Positions 36,331-47,823 of a stretch of 64,000 nucleotides of DNA are shown here, in pieces. Location of the stretch: assembly GCA_030765045.1 (NCBI GenBank), contig CM060965.1, forward strand, positions 151,681,374-151,745,373, in the 5' to 3' direction. The DNA comes from Tenodera sinensis. Its lineage: Eukaryota > Arthropoda > Insecta > Mantodea > Mantidae. The position numbers and the translations under genes are program-made. The first letter of the stretch is position 1; each line of letters starts with the position of its first letter. A model generated the notes under the pieces. The model worked only from the letters and a program-made list of their open reading frames with translations. It was not told where the DNA came from and did not search any database.

Positions 36331-37059
36331 GATTTTTTTTTCCCTAGCCCATAATTTGACCTTCTGCTCTACTACAATCTTATATATTTAAACGAACAAT
36401 TCTTGTATATACATACAATATATATATTCCGCGCAACTTGGAAACGGCTCTAATGATTTCGATCAAATTTTATAATCAGATAGGGTTTTGCTTTTTAAGT
36501 TCAGCTATATAGGTGTAATTCCCGAAAAAACGCGATTTTACATAAAAAATAACATTTTTTATTCCCGCCTCTACGGTGCAATTCTTGTATACCTACACTC
36601 ACAGTATTTCAGAAATAGCTCTAAAGATTTGATTAAATTTTTGTATACATGCATATTACATTCACAGCGTTTTCTCTACTCACCTTTAGGTAACACATTC
36701 ACATCTCTTTCTCTACTCACTCTTCTATAAACAATTTTCCATAAAAACGTGGTTTTGCACCAAAAAACATTTTTATCTGCACATTTAAAATAAGTCATAC
36801 CATGTTCTATATCTTATATATTTAAACAAGCAATTCTTGTATATAAATATATATATTTATTCCGCACAACTTGGAAATGACTCTAAGGATTTCTATCAAA
36901 TTTTGTATTCAGATAGGGTTTTGCTTTTTAAGTACATCTATTTAGGTGTAATTCCCAAAAAAACGCGATTTTACATAAAAAATAACATTTTTTATTCCCG
37001 CTTCTACATAGCAATTCTTGTATATATATTCCCGGTATTTCAGAAACGGCTCTAAAAAT

Positions 37060-38420
37060 TTAGTTATTTTTGTATACATGCATATTATATTCACAATGTT
37101 TTCTCTACTCACTTTTAGGTAACACATTCACATCACTTACTCTACTCACACTTCTATAAATAATTTTCCATAAGAAACGTGATTTTACACCAAAAATAAT
37201 TTTTATCCCCACTTTTAAAATAAGTGATACCATGTTCTGTATTTTTGAAATAGAAATGCTGCATATTACATTCACAGAATTTTCTCTACTCACTTTTAGG
37301 TAACACATTCACACCTATTTCTCTACTCACTTTTCTAAAAAGAAGTCATACAATTTTCTGTATTTTGAAATAGAAATACTACATATTATATTCATACTGT
37401 TTTCTCTACTCACTTTTAGGTAACACATTCACATTTATTTCTCTACTCACTGTTCTATAAACAATTTTCCATAAAAACATGATTTTTCACCAAAAATCAT
37501 TTTTATCCCCTCTTTTAAAATATGTCATACCATGTTCTGTATGTTTGAAGTAGAAATGCTATTACATTCACACTGTTTTCTCCTCTCACTTTTAGGTAAC
37601 ACATTCACATGTTTGTCTACTCACTCTTCTACAAATAAGTCATACAATTTCGTGCATGTTTGAAATAGAAATGCTACTTATTACATTCACACTGTTTTCT
37701 CTGCTTACTTTTGGGTAACACATTCATAACTGTTTCTCTACTCACTCTTCTAGAAGTAAATTATACAATTTTCTATATGTTTGAAATAGAAATGCTACAT
37801 ATTATACTAAAATGCTAAATGCTACTTATTACATTCACACTGTTTTCTCTGCTTACTTTTGGGTAACACATTCATAACTGTTCCTCTACTCACTCTTCTA
37901 GAAGTAAATTATACAATTTTCTATATGTTTGAAATAGAAATGCTACATATTATATTCATACTGTTTTCTCTACTCACTTTCAGGTACATTTTCATCTGTT
38001 TCTCTACTCACTCTTCTACAAATAGGTTATACAATTTCGTGCATGTTTGAAATAGAAATGCTACGTATTACATTCAGACTTTTTTCTCTACTTACTTTTG
38101 GGTGACACATTCATAACTGTTTCTCTACTCACTCTTCTATAAACAATTTTCCATAAAAAACGTGATTTTACACCATAAATTATTTTTATCCCCACTTTTA
38201 ATATGTCATACCATATTCTGTATGGTTGAAACAGAAATGCTTTTACATTCACACTGTTTTCTCCTCTCCTTTTAGGTAACGCATTCACATCTCTTTCTCT
38301 GCTCACTCTTCTACAAATAGGTCATACAATTTTCTATATGTTTGAAATAGAAATGCTGCATATTACATTCTCAGTGGTTACTCGACTTTAAGGTATCACA
38401 TTCATATCTCTTTCTCTACT
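37060..38420 (+). repeat. array of ~121-bp tandem units
   Basis: About ten diverged units. Landmarks repeated in order: TGTTTGAAATAGAAATGCTA, ATTACATTCACACTG, TTTTCTCTACTCACTTTTAG, GTAACACATTCACATCTCTT, TCTCTACTCACTCTTCTACA, then AAATAAGTCATACAATTTTC. Some units are shortened or carry the block CAATTTTCCATAAAAAACGT in place of the last part. Confidence 0.85.
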
Positions 38421-38479
38421 CACTCTTCTACAAACAATTCATATATTATAATATTCATATATATATATAATATACACAT

Positions 38480-40003
38480 TGAATGTTTGTATATATGTTA
38501 ATCTCGAAAGGCGTTTAATCGATCACCGCGAAATTCGGCACGTATATGTATTTTGTTCATGGATAAAGTTTTTATGGAAACAATTTTACTACGCAATATA
38601 TTACTTTCAAATGGTTTTCTACTCGCTTTTTTTACGTAGCACATTCGTGTATCCTCTGTTTGCCCTTCAATATACGATTCAATTAATTTACTATGATTTA
38701 AATATAAATGCAACTTATTACATTCACACGACTTCCTCTACTAATTCTCCCTTTACGAGACACGATCAGTCTTCTTTCGCTACTCGCCCTTCAACGTACA
38801 ATTCATACAATATGCTATATGTTTGAAACAGAAATACAAGGTACTACATTCATACTATTTTCTCTATTCACTTTTGTTTTACGTAACAATTCAAATGTTA
38901 TTCCTATTGTTTATCAACTTCATGCATACCTACACCTATACATATCGTATGTTGAAGAGTGAGTAAATTCCAAAACCGGTTGACCGATCGCCATGAAAAT
39001 TGACAATCTAAGTGTTTTCATGGCGAATGTTTTTATGCAACCCATTTTACCACGCAACGTATTACGCTCAAATGGTTTTTTCTACTCCCTTTTCTTTTAC
39101 CTAACACACTACTCCCCCTCCTACAAACAATACATACATTTGTCCATACACTTGAAATATAAGTGCAACGTATAACATTCACACGATTTTTCTACTCTTT
39201 TTTGTTTACTAAACACAATCACATTTCTTTCACTACTCCCGCTTTGACGAACAATTACGAACAATACATACAATTTTGTATGTGATTGAAACAGAAATGC
39301 GTATTACATTCACATGGCTTTATCAACAAGCTTTTCTTCCATGTAGCATTTGTTATTGTTCAATTGTGCTTTTGCTTAGTGTTGCTCCGGTATTTTAATA
39401 AAAAAATATAGATATAGTTAAAAAAGTAAGGTAATCACAGTTGGTGTAAGGAGTGCAATGAAAAGAACGATATGGAACAGTTGATGAAACAAATATTAGC
39501 CAAGATGGACATAATGGGAAGTGAAATGAATTCCGGAATGCGACAGAGGAAACAAATATGAAAGCCGAATTGAAAAGTGTAAACTACGGAATGGAAAATA
39601 TGGAATCAGAAATGGACAAAATAGAAACAAAAATGGAAGCCAAATTAAAAATGTAAACTCTGGATCGGAAAAGATGAAGGCAGGAATGTCGAATATGAAG
39701 ATAGAGCTATCAGAGAATACTAACGAGCGACTGGCCGGGGTTAAGGAAGCCATGGAAGAACTCGACGGAAAGATGAGGGACATTGGTCAACGTGTTAACG
39801 CTCTGGAGTCAATCGCAGCACCAAAGAAATGAATTCCATAATGGAACTAATGTTCGACGAAAACCTCAAACTGGATGGATATCTATGGGGGAGGCTACGT
39901 TCAGCAGTAGAGGTTTATCTAAGTATTTTCTCCCAAAAGAATAACAAGATTTCACAAAAACAGAGGCGAAAAACGCCGAGCGAAGTTCGGTCTCCCAGGT
40001 ACT
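38480..40003 (+). repeat. composite repeat, module 1
   Basis: Starts GAATGTTTGTATATATGTTA, has CGATCACCGCGAAATTCGGC, then diverged versions of the 121-bp unit, a second CGATCGCC-containing block (38,985), and a decayed coiled-coil reading frame from an ATG at 39,472 (MEQLMKQILAKMDIMGSEMN; later N-T-N-E-R-L-A-G-V-K-E-A-M-E-E-L-D-G-K-M and R-V-N-A-L-E-S). Ends with hairpin CCGAGC-GAA-GTTCGG and CCCAGGTACT. Confidence 0.75.
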
Positions 40004-40880
40004 GTTTGAAATATAAATGCTATTACATTCACACTGTTTTCGCCTCTCACTTTTAGGTAGCACATTCATATCTCTTTCTCTACTCACTCTTCTACAAATA
40101 AGCATACAAGTTTCTGTATGCTTGAAATAGAGATGCTGCATATTACATTCACAGTGTTATCTCTACTTATTTTTAGGTAACACATTAACATCTCTCTCTA
40201 CTCACTCTTCTACAAATAAGTCATATAATTTCGTGCATGTTTGAAATAGAAATGTTACGTATTACATGCACACTGTTTTCTCTACTTGCTTTTGGGATAC
40301 GCATTCATAATTGTTTCTCTACTCACTCTTCTATAAAAAATTTTCCATAAAAAACGTGATTTTGCACCAAAAAACACCTTTATCCCCGCTTTTAAAATAA
40401 GTCATGCCATGTTCTGTATGTTTGAAATAGAAATGCTATTACATTTACACTGTTTTTTCCCTCTCACTTTTAGATAACACATTCATATCTCTTTCTCTGC
40501 TCACTCTTCTACAAATAAGTCATGCAATTTTCTGTATGTTTGAAATAGAAATGCTACATATTATATTCATACTGTTTTCTCTACTCACTTTTAGGTAACA
40601 CATTCACATCTCTCTCTACTCACTCTTCTACAAATAAGTCATATAATTTCGTGCATGTTTGAAATAGAAATGTTACGTATTACATGCACACTGTTTTCTC
40701 TACTTGCTTTTGGGATACGCATTCATAATTGTTTCTCTACACACTCTTCTAGAAATAATTGATACAATTTTGTGCATGTTTGTAATAGAAATGCTGCGTA
40801 TTAAATTCACACTGTTTACTATGCTCACTTTTAGGTAACACATTTACATCTCTTTCTCTACTCACTCTTCTACAAAGAAT
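40003..40880 (+). repeat. second array of ~121-bp units
   Basis: About seven units of the same family as at 37,060-38,420, with GTGCATGTTTGAAATAGAAA and GTTACGTATTACATGCACAC variants occurring twice at roughly 420-bp spacing, so part of this array was itself duplicated. Confidence 0.8.
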
Positions 40881-40898
40881 TCATATCATCTATACAAC

Positions 40899-42530
40899 TT
40901 GGATGTTTGTATATAACTAACTGATAAGCTCGAAAACTGCTTAACCGATCACCGCGAAATTCGGCACGTATATGTATTTTTTCATGGGAAAATTTTTTAT
41001 GGCAACAATTTTACTACACAATATATTACTTTCAGATGATTTTCTACTCGCATTCCTTTTACGTAGCACAGTCATTTATCCTCTGTTTGCCCTTCAACAT
41101 ACAATTCATATAATATTCTATGATTGAAATATAAATGCAACGTATTGCATTCACACGACTTCCTCGACTAATTCTTCCTTTACGAGGCACCATCAGTCTT
41201 CTTTCGCTACTCACCCTTCAACATATAATTCATACAATTTGATATGTTTGAAAAAGAAATACAACGTATTATATTCATACTATTTTCTCTACTCACTATT
41301 GTTTTACGTTACAATTCACATGTTATTCCTTATCGTTTATCAACTTCATACATACCAACGCCTATACATATCGTATGTTAAAGAGTGGATAAATTCCAAA
41401 ACCGGTTGACCGATCGCCCTGAAAAGTGATATATCTAATTGTTTTCATGGCGAAGGTTTTTATGCAATCCATTTTACCACCTAACGTATTACGTTCACAT
41501 GGTTTTCTCTACTCCTTTTTCTTTTACCTAACATACTACTCCCTGTTCTACAAACATACATTTTTCCATGCACTTGAAATATAAGTGTAACGTATAACAT
41601 TCACACGGTTTTTCTACTCATTTTTATTTTACTAAACACAATCTCATTTCTTTCACTACTACCGTTTCAGCGAACAATTACGAACAATTCATACAATTTT
41701 CTATATGATTGAAACAGAAATGCGTAGTAAATTCACATGGCTTTATCAACCAGCTTTTCTTCCTGTAGTATTTGTTATTGTTCAACAGTGCTTTTGCTTA
41801 GTGTTGCTCCGATGTTTTAATAAAAAGTAAAGAAATATTAAAAGAAGTAAAGTAATCACAATTGATGTCAAGAGTGCGCCGAAAAGTACGATATGGAACA
41901 GTTGATGAAATAAATGTTAGCCAAGATGAACATAATGGGAAATGAAATGAATTCTGGATTGCAGCAGAGGAAACCAATATGAAAACCGAATTGGAAAAAT
42001 GTAAACTACGGAATAGAAAATATAGGAACAAAGATGGACAAAATGAAAACAAAAATTTAAGGCAAACTTAAAATGTAAACTCCGAAACAGAAGAGAAGAT
42101 GACGGTAATGTGTAATATGAAGGTAGATCTATTGGAGAATACTAACGAGCGACTGGCCAGAGTAAAGGAAGCCATGGAAGAACTGGACGGAAAGATAAAG
42201 GACCTTGGCGAATGTGTTAACGCCCTGGAGTCAATCGCAGCAGCAAAGAACTGAACTTCATAATGGAACAAATGCTCAACGAAAACGTAAAACTGGGTGG
42301 ATATCTATGGGGAGGCCTGCGTTCAGCAGTAGACGTTTTACAGCTGAAATGATGGTGTTTATGAAATATTTGTATCTCGGAAATGACTCTTCACAATTGT
42401 GACTAAAATTGTTATTTAGTTAACGTTTTTACTTTCAGTTTATCTACATAAGTATCTTCTCCCATAAAAAACAGGATTTCACAAAAACAGAGGCGAAAAA
42501 CGCCGAGCGAAGCTCGGTCGCCCAGGTACT
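40899..42530 (+). repeat. composite repeat, module 2
   Basis: Follows module 1 base by base for most of its length. The coiled-coil frame starts about 990 bp after the module start in both copies (41,893 here; MEQLMK then a stop, then LAKMNIMGNEMNSG). The closing part, N-T-N-E-R-L-A-R-V-K-E-A-M-E-E-L-D-G-K, is well conserved between the two modules although both carry frame breaks. Ends with CCGAGCGAAGCTCGG and CCCAGGTACT. Confidence 0.75.
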
Positions 42531-43017
42531 ACATCTTTATTCAACACAAATAAAGTAAGTTTTTTACTAAGTGGGCCTTTTCCTACATTGTTGGTGATAA
42601 CAAGGTGAAACTGAAATATATGTGAAGACCTACTCCTGGTCTGCACATGAATGTAGAAAAAAAATTTGATCTGTTGCACCTAGATGACTTTCTATTACTA
42701 ACTATTCTTACAAACTCTTATTCCTATATCTTCTTCATATTAGTTGAGATAAGCATTTACAGAAATTATCTTACTGCTGATTTTCTTGTAGGTACGAGCT
42801 GACTTTGACCAATAATCATATCTTCTAAAGCTTTCAAATTCTGTTCTCTTTGCATGGTGAAGAGATAAAAAAGTGAATAACGATCTTCTATTTGAGAAAA
42901 GTTTAAGCACTGCAAAGCTCACAGAAATGACAATGAACATCTCTGAAATGGTTTATTCCACACACACAAATGCATTTGTCCATAAAGTATGTGTTTTAAT
43001 GAGTTCTACATTTTTTG

Positions 43018-44553
43018 AAAAGAAAAAGAAGCTTCACAATAAAACCTTGCTGTTAAATTCTGAAAATAAAATTAAGGAAATGTGGAATATTATCAGAACA
43101 ATGCACAAAGAAAACTGCTCTAAATGGGTAGAGAACTTAAAAATCCTAAAAGATGACTACCTAATTTTAGATCCAGTGATAATAAGTAATGCGTTTAATG
43201 ATCATTATGTAAACATTGTAGCAAAAATGGGAATTAAGATAAGAGACTACAAAATAAAGGAAAGCTCTATATGTAACTCGATGGTGATAAGACAAATTAC
43301 ACAAATTGATGTAATTAAACAAATTAATACATTAAAATGTAAAAGATCTAGCGGCTTAGATGAATACTCCAATCAAATGATAAAATACTGCAAATATGAA
43401 TTAGTAGACACATTTACACACATAATAAACGAAAGTTTCAATGTAGGAACATTCCCTCGTAAACTAAAACAGGTGGTAGTTAGGCCAATTTACAAACAGA
43501 AAGGTTCCAAGCAAACTATGGAGAACTATTGTCCTATATCTCTTTGCTCAGGATTTTCTAAAATCATGGAAGACCTTTTCCTAGAACAATTACAGAGTTA
43601 CTGTAACAAATTTAACATCATATCGTCAAACTAGTTTGGCTTCCAAAAAAAGAAATCAACAATACATGCAGTTAGCAAAGAAATGATAAAATCGTTCAGG
43701 CCTTAGATAAGAAAGGAGTTAGTCTTGGCAATATTTCTTGATCTTTCAAAAGCGTTTGACTGCGTTAATATTAAACATTTTTACTCAGGGGTCTCCGTCT
43801 AGGGGATATGTGAATGGCAACCAATGGTACCCAAGCTGAGCAGAACATTACTCCCACTTACTGGTGTTTTGCTCCTCACTGTAACTTTTCTATCTGACCT
43901 TACCTTGGTCATCTCTTGTTCTCTTCCAACCCCGATGCTATTAGGGTTCCTGAGGGCTAGGGAATCTTTATTTTTCCAACCTCTCCATTTCTCTAATTTC
44001 TCTATAAAACCTTAACCCTTAACATGCTAACCTGTCATGGCATGTAATATGTCCTCTGATTGGTAATCAGAGGATATGGTCAGTGAATTTATTTTGATAA
44101 TTCTCTCAGTCAGGTCGGTGAGACCCGTAAACCACCGACAGGTGTGGTCCTCCAGACATTCTGGGGATTGTGAGAGAGCGATGTGATCGCCAAAACATAA
44201 AAATATGGTGCTCTCTAAAAAGTGGTTACATTTACTGCTAAGTCTTTTCAAAATCAAAGAATAAAAGATGAGAACTACCAAACATTCAAACAGTAATTCC
44301 TGAGTATCCTTGAAAAACAGCAGTTGCAACCTTCAGGTTGATTACAGGACATGATTGTCTGGCAAAACATTTAAACAGAATTGGGATATATTCTTCAGCA
44401 CTCTGTCCTCTATGTGATCTGCAAGAGGAAATAGATCGAGACCACCTTCAAATATGCCCTGCCTTTTCTAGTGCCCCATCCATCAGTGAAAAATATTGGA
44501 GAGCAAGAGGATTAATGACTTCATTGTCAGAAATCCAGCATTAGCTAACAACA
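43018..44553 (+). mobile_element. LINE insertion in family E (reverse transcriptase and 3' end)
   Basis: Flanked by a 10-bp target duplication, ACATTTTTTG (43,008-43,017 and 44,554-44,563). The first frame (to 43,634) has reverse transcriptase blocks G-T-F-P-R-K-L-K-Q-V-V-V-R-P-I-Y-K and then F-G-F-Q-K-K-K-S-T and LAIFLDLSKAFDCVN (43,728-43,772), the A motif with a catalytic aspartate. Then about 560 bp do not continue the enzyme. The last part (44,338-44,540) is the zinc-knuckle end (C-P-L-C-D-L-Q-E-E-I-D-R-D-H-L-Q-I-C) followed by an AACAACAAC tail. So the middle of the enzyme was deleted or replaced. Same broad LINE type as at 28.5 kb but clearly diverged. Confidence 0.82.
44051..44074. 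repeat. perfect 10-bp hairpin
   Basis: TCCTCTGATT, a short spacer, then AATCAGAGGA, inside the non-coding middle of the LINE insertion. Could be the end of an unrelated insertion or an RNA stem; function unknown. Confidence 0.6.
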
Positions 44554-45031
44554 ACATTTTTTGTAGTAAGATTTGGTCTATCTCTTACGGTTTACCAGTT
44601 ATGCAAAAGTCATCAAGAGTAAAAAGGACTACCTGGGCTTTAGCCAGAAAATTCAAAATATACATTTCATTTGCCATAAAAATATCTTAAACACTTGCCA
44701 TTTTAATGAAAATTATGTCATTTTTGAGAAAATCAAAATTTTCAAAAATTTTCCATTTAAATGGCAGTTTAGGATAGAGGAATTTTCTTCAAAATCTTCA
44801 TGTCACATTATACTGCCTACATTATACAGAACAATATATATTCAGTCTCATTTAATAACGAATTAAAACTAGAAGAAATTGTTGAAAGGTTGTAACACTG
44901 CAAATGTCAGCTTATATATTTTAACTGCAGAACTGTCCTTGTGTAATTAAAGCTGTTCAGACTACATGTATTACTCCAAGCAAATCTTTCCAAGTACATT
45001 ACATTAGAAATAAAAAAGAATAAACAGGTAC

Positions 45032-45283
45032 CTTAAAATGGTTCAGAAGGCATTCATTGCCATTGCGTAAGGCTTTGCAAGTAATGACCCAATAGGATAC
45101 AAGAACATCAAAAAGAAGCATGTTGAAATAATATGGAATGAATCTCCAAGCAGACTGATGAGGTGGCAGAAATGCTATAAAGCCAACACAGCTAGCAGCC
45201 AATACCTCTGCTATGATAGTAATATTTGTTCGTCTCTTCAGCTGAATTTGAAGAGGAAAATGAGTTGTTTTTATATACAGCAC
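45032..45283 (-). CDS. gustatory receptor, exon 2 of those seen
   Basis: A 252-bp minus-strand exon of exactly 84 codons, phase 0 at both ends. Acceptor CTATTTTTGCAG before 45,283; donor AAG/GTACCT after 45,032. The peptide starts VLYIKTTHFPLQIQLKRRTN, then a hydrophobic segment (IAEVLAASCVGFIAFL), a loop with P-P-H-Q-S-A-W-R, a second segment (FNMLLFDVLVSYWVITC) and ends K-A-L-R-N-G-N-E-C-L-L-N-H-F-K. The order membrane segment, loop, membrane segment, then A-L-x-x-x-x-x-x-L-N fits the middle of an insect gustatory receptor. It joins in phase to the exons at 54,483 and 15,159. The open frame contains no stop and uses ordinary codons. Confidence 0.78.
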
Positions 45284-45690
45284 CTGCAAAAATAGCATTC
45301 AGTAATACATGCATACAAGTATATTTCAGTGCATAAGGTATCTTAGTCTGAGAATAGAGCAATGGTCTCCAAATGCACACATGTGCCCAGTTGAATCTAA
45401 GCCTGATATATTGACTATCAAATTATAATAAAACTGAGCACAAAGGAAGAAGAAAACTCCTAAAAATGGGCCCCAAAGTCTGAGAATACTGCAGCATAGG
45501 CACACCATATTAATGGTCAGGTATGAATGAAGTAAACAATTTTATTCTCATATAAATAGTAACAGCAAGTGAGCCACCTCTCTATCAGAAAAGTGAAGCT
45601 CAAATGCTTATATTTTACACTTATATTAATATTTAATAATCAACAAATTAACAAAAAATTCAACAGAAAATGCATGTTATAACAAACAAA
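45284..45690. other. intronic DNA next to receptor exon 2
   Basis: No repeat or other exon recognised. Minus-strand frames here with membrane-like composition lack splice support. Confidence 0.45.
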
Positions 45691-46812
45691 CAAACAAAAA
45701 AATCTGATGTGTTGCACTCACATGTCTTTCTCTACTCTTGTACTAACCATTCTTGCAAACTCTTATTCCTATATCTTCTTTGTGTTAGTTGGGATAAAAA
45801 TTTGCAGAAATTAGCTTATTGCTTACTTCCTTTGCTTATTTCCTTGTAGGAGCAAGGGGAATATTAGAATACAGCAGGCATTGAGCGATAGGCAAATCTT
45901 TTAAAGCTTTGAGATTTAGTTCTCTTTGCATATTTAACATATAAAAAAATCTGATGTGTTGCACTCACATATGACTTTCTCTACTTTTGTACTAACTATT
46001 CTTACAAACTCTTATTCCTATATCTTCTTCGTATTAGTTGAGATAAACATTTGCACAAATTATCTTATTGCCTATTTCCTTGTAGGAAATAAGCAATAAG
46101 ATGTAAGGGGAATGTTAGAATACAGTGGGCTTTGTGCGATAGTCAAATGTTTTAAAGCTTTGAGATTCTGTTGTCTTTGCACATTTAACATATAAAAAAA
46201 ATGAACTACAATGATCCATTTCAGAAAGTTCTAAGTTTGCTGAAACTCACACACATAACAAGGAATATCTCCGAAATGGTTCACCCTACAAGAAAATTTA
46301 TTGAGACATAAATTGTGTATTTTAGCAAGATCTACATTTTTTGTACTGTACAATTTGGTCTATCTCTAATGGTTTACCAGTTATGCAAAAGTCGTCCAGA
46401 GTAAATACTACAGGGGCTATAGCCAGAAAATTCAAGATATACATTTCATTTGGCATAAAAATATCTCAAACATTTGACATTTTAATCAAAAGCGTTGGAG
46501 CCATTTTCAAGAAAGTCTAAATTTTTGAAAAATTTTCCATGTAAACGGTAGTTTAGGGTGCGGCTATTTTCTTCAAAATCTTTGTATCACATCCTTGAAA
46601 GACATTAAATTTAAATACCAACTTTGGTTTTTAGCTGACTTTTCGTTTTTGAGTTATGCTGTCTACAGGCTGACACACAGACCTTTTTGTAAAAATGCTT
46701 TTTTTTTTTTGGATTCAGGGGGCCTCAAAACATATATTTCTGGTGAAATCTTGACATAGAATTTTTGGGTGAAATACAATACTTCCCCTGCTTACCAGTA
46801 GAGAAAGTAAAA
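45691..46812 (+). repeat. 'family E' repeat, copy 3 with duplicated left end
   Basis: The left ~250 bp (AATCTGATGTGTTGCACTCA, CTTTCTCTACT, GTACTAAC, TTCCTTGTAGG, TTTTAAAGCTTTGAGATT, TTTAACATATAAAAAA) occurs twice in tandem, at about 45,699-45,947 and 45,948-46,200. The body and right end follow once, ending CCAGTAGAGAAAGTAA at 46,810. Confidence 0.8.
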
Positions 46813-46829
46813 ATGAATATTAAAATGAA

Positions 46830-47823
46830 TTAAAAACGAATGTTATATTTGACAGAAGTGACTGCCTCCGCAGCGCAGTTGGTAGCGCGCTAGCCTCTGG
46901 CGCGGAGGACCCGTGTTCGATCCCCGGTACCAGCAAGAGGATTTTATCCCCTCTGGGAGGTCTGGCACGGGGTGCACTCAGCCTCGTTAGGTCCCGGGGG
47001 ACCAATTGAGGAGCTACTTGATGGATAATTAGCGGATAATGGATAATTAGAAGACTGCATAACTGGCCGGGAGGGCTCGGGGCACTGACCACGTCCCACC
47101 CTCCAGTACTGCACCTCACCAATGACGCCTGTAGTGGGCACAGGTGGGGGACGCAGCGGCTGGGCGATAGGCCTTGGCCCTTCGTGGGCTGTCGCGCCGG
47201 GGTTAGTTAGTAGTAGTATTTGACAGAAGTATAAGTTCTCCAAAACTCACAACAATAACAAGGCATATCTCTGAAATGGTTCACTCTACAAAAAAAATTA
47301 TTTGGACATTAGTTGTGTATTTTAGCAAGATCTACATTTTTTGTACAGTAAGATTTGGTCCATCTCTTACAGTTTACTAGTTATGCAAAATTCATCCAGA
47401 ATAAATTTGACTACAGGGGCTATAGCCAGAAAATTCAAGATATACATTTCAGTTGTCATAAAAATATCTCAAATATATGGGAGTTTAATCAAAATCGTTA
47501 GAGCCATTTTCAAGAAAATAAAAATTTTCAAAAAATGTTCCATGTTAGGGGTCGTTTAGGGTGAAGCAATGTTCTTTAAAATCTTTGTGTCGCATCCTTG
47601 AAAGACATTAAACTTAAATACCAACTTTGGTTTTTAACAGACTTTTCATTTTTGAGTTATGCTGTCCACAGACTGATGGACAGACACACAGACCTTTTTC
47701 AAAACATGCTTTTTTTTTGATTCATTGGGCCTCAAAACATATATTTCTGGTGAAATCTCAACATCAAATTTTTGGGTGGAATATAATGCTTCCTCTACTT
47801 TGCTATACATAGTAGAGAAAGTA
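46830..47823 (+). repeat. 'family E' repeat, copy 4 (split by SINE A)
   Basis: Lacks the left end. It begins near AACGAATGTTATATTTGACA, is interrupted by the SINE at 46,860-47,216, continues with AGTTCTCCAAAACTCACA and AACAAGGCATATCTCTGAAA and ends with TACATAGTAGAGAAAGTAA. It lies next to copy 3, so the pair may be one tandem or chimeric copy. Confidence 0.75.
46860..47216 (+). mobile_element. complete 'SINE A'
   Basis: 357 bp with a perfect 14-bp target duplication, TATTTGACAGAAGT (46,846-46,859 and 47,217-47,230). The head GCCTCCGCAGCGCAGTTGGT then AGCGCGC is close to the start of eukaryotic tRNA genes of the elongator-Met kind, with B box GTTCGATCCCC. Body blocks: GAGGATTTTATCCCCTCTGG, CAGCCTCGTTAGGTCC, GGCCGGGAGGGCTCGGGGCA, CACGTCCCACCCTCCAGTAC, AATGACGCCTGTAGTGGGCA, GCCTTGGCCCTTCGTGGGCT. 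The end GTTAGTTAGTAGTAG shows no poly(A). The best preserved of the five SINE A copies here. Confidence 0.93.

Larger units (their letters stand above)
36378..42530 (+). repeat. unclassified 6.1-kb composite repeat
   Basis: Layout: a head of about 430 bp present twice (36,378 and 36,811; shared TTATATATTTAAAC, AACTTGGAAA and AGGGTTTTGCTTTTTAAGT), then an array of a ~121-bp unit (37,060-38,420), module 1 (38,480-40,003), a second array (40,003-40,880) and module 2 (40,899-42,530). Each module ends with a GC hairpin (CCGAGC-GAA-GCTCGG in module 2, 42,503-42,517) followed by CCCAGGTACT. AT-rich throughout except these ends. No transposase or reverse transcriptase is visible. I cannot place it in a known class; a rolling-circle (Helitron-like) origin is one idea because of the terminal hairpin, but the CTRR end is not seen. 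Confidence 0.7.
42640..44812 (+). repeat. 'family E' repeat, copy 2 (split by a LINE)
   Basis: Left part (42,640-43,017) has GTTGCACCTAGATGACTTTC, CTTACAAACTCTTATTCCTA and CATCTCTGAAATGGTTTATT. Right part (44,554-44,812) continues with GTAAGATTTGGTCTATCTCT, GCTTTAGCCAGAAAATTCAA and TTTTCTTCAAAATCTTCATG. The final inverted end is missing. Confidence 0.75.

Noticed and set aside
36378..42530. Regular repeats resembling a CRISPR array
   Set aside because: Units are ~121 bp, diverged, without constant repeats and unique spacers, in an animal genome.
42503..42530. Helitron 3' end
   Set aside because: A hairpin is present, but no CTRR terminus follows and no Rep/helicase coding sequence is seen; left as unclassified.
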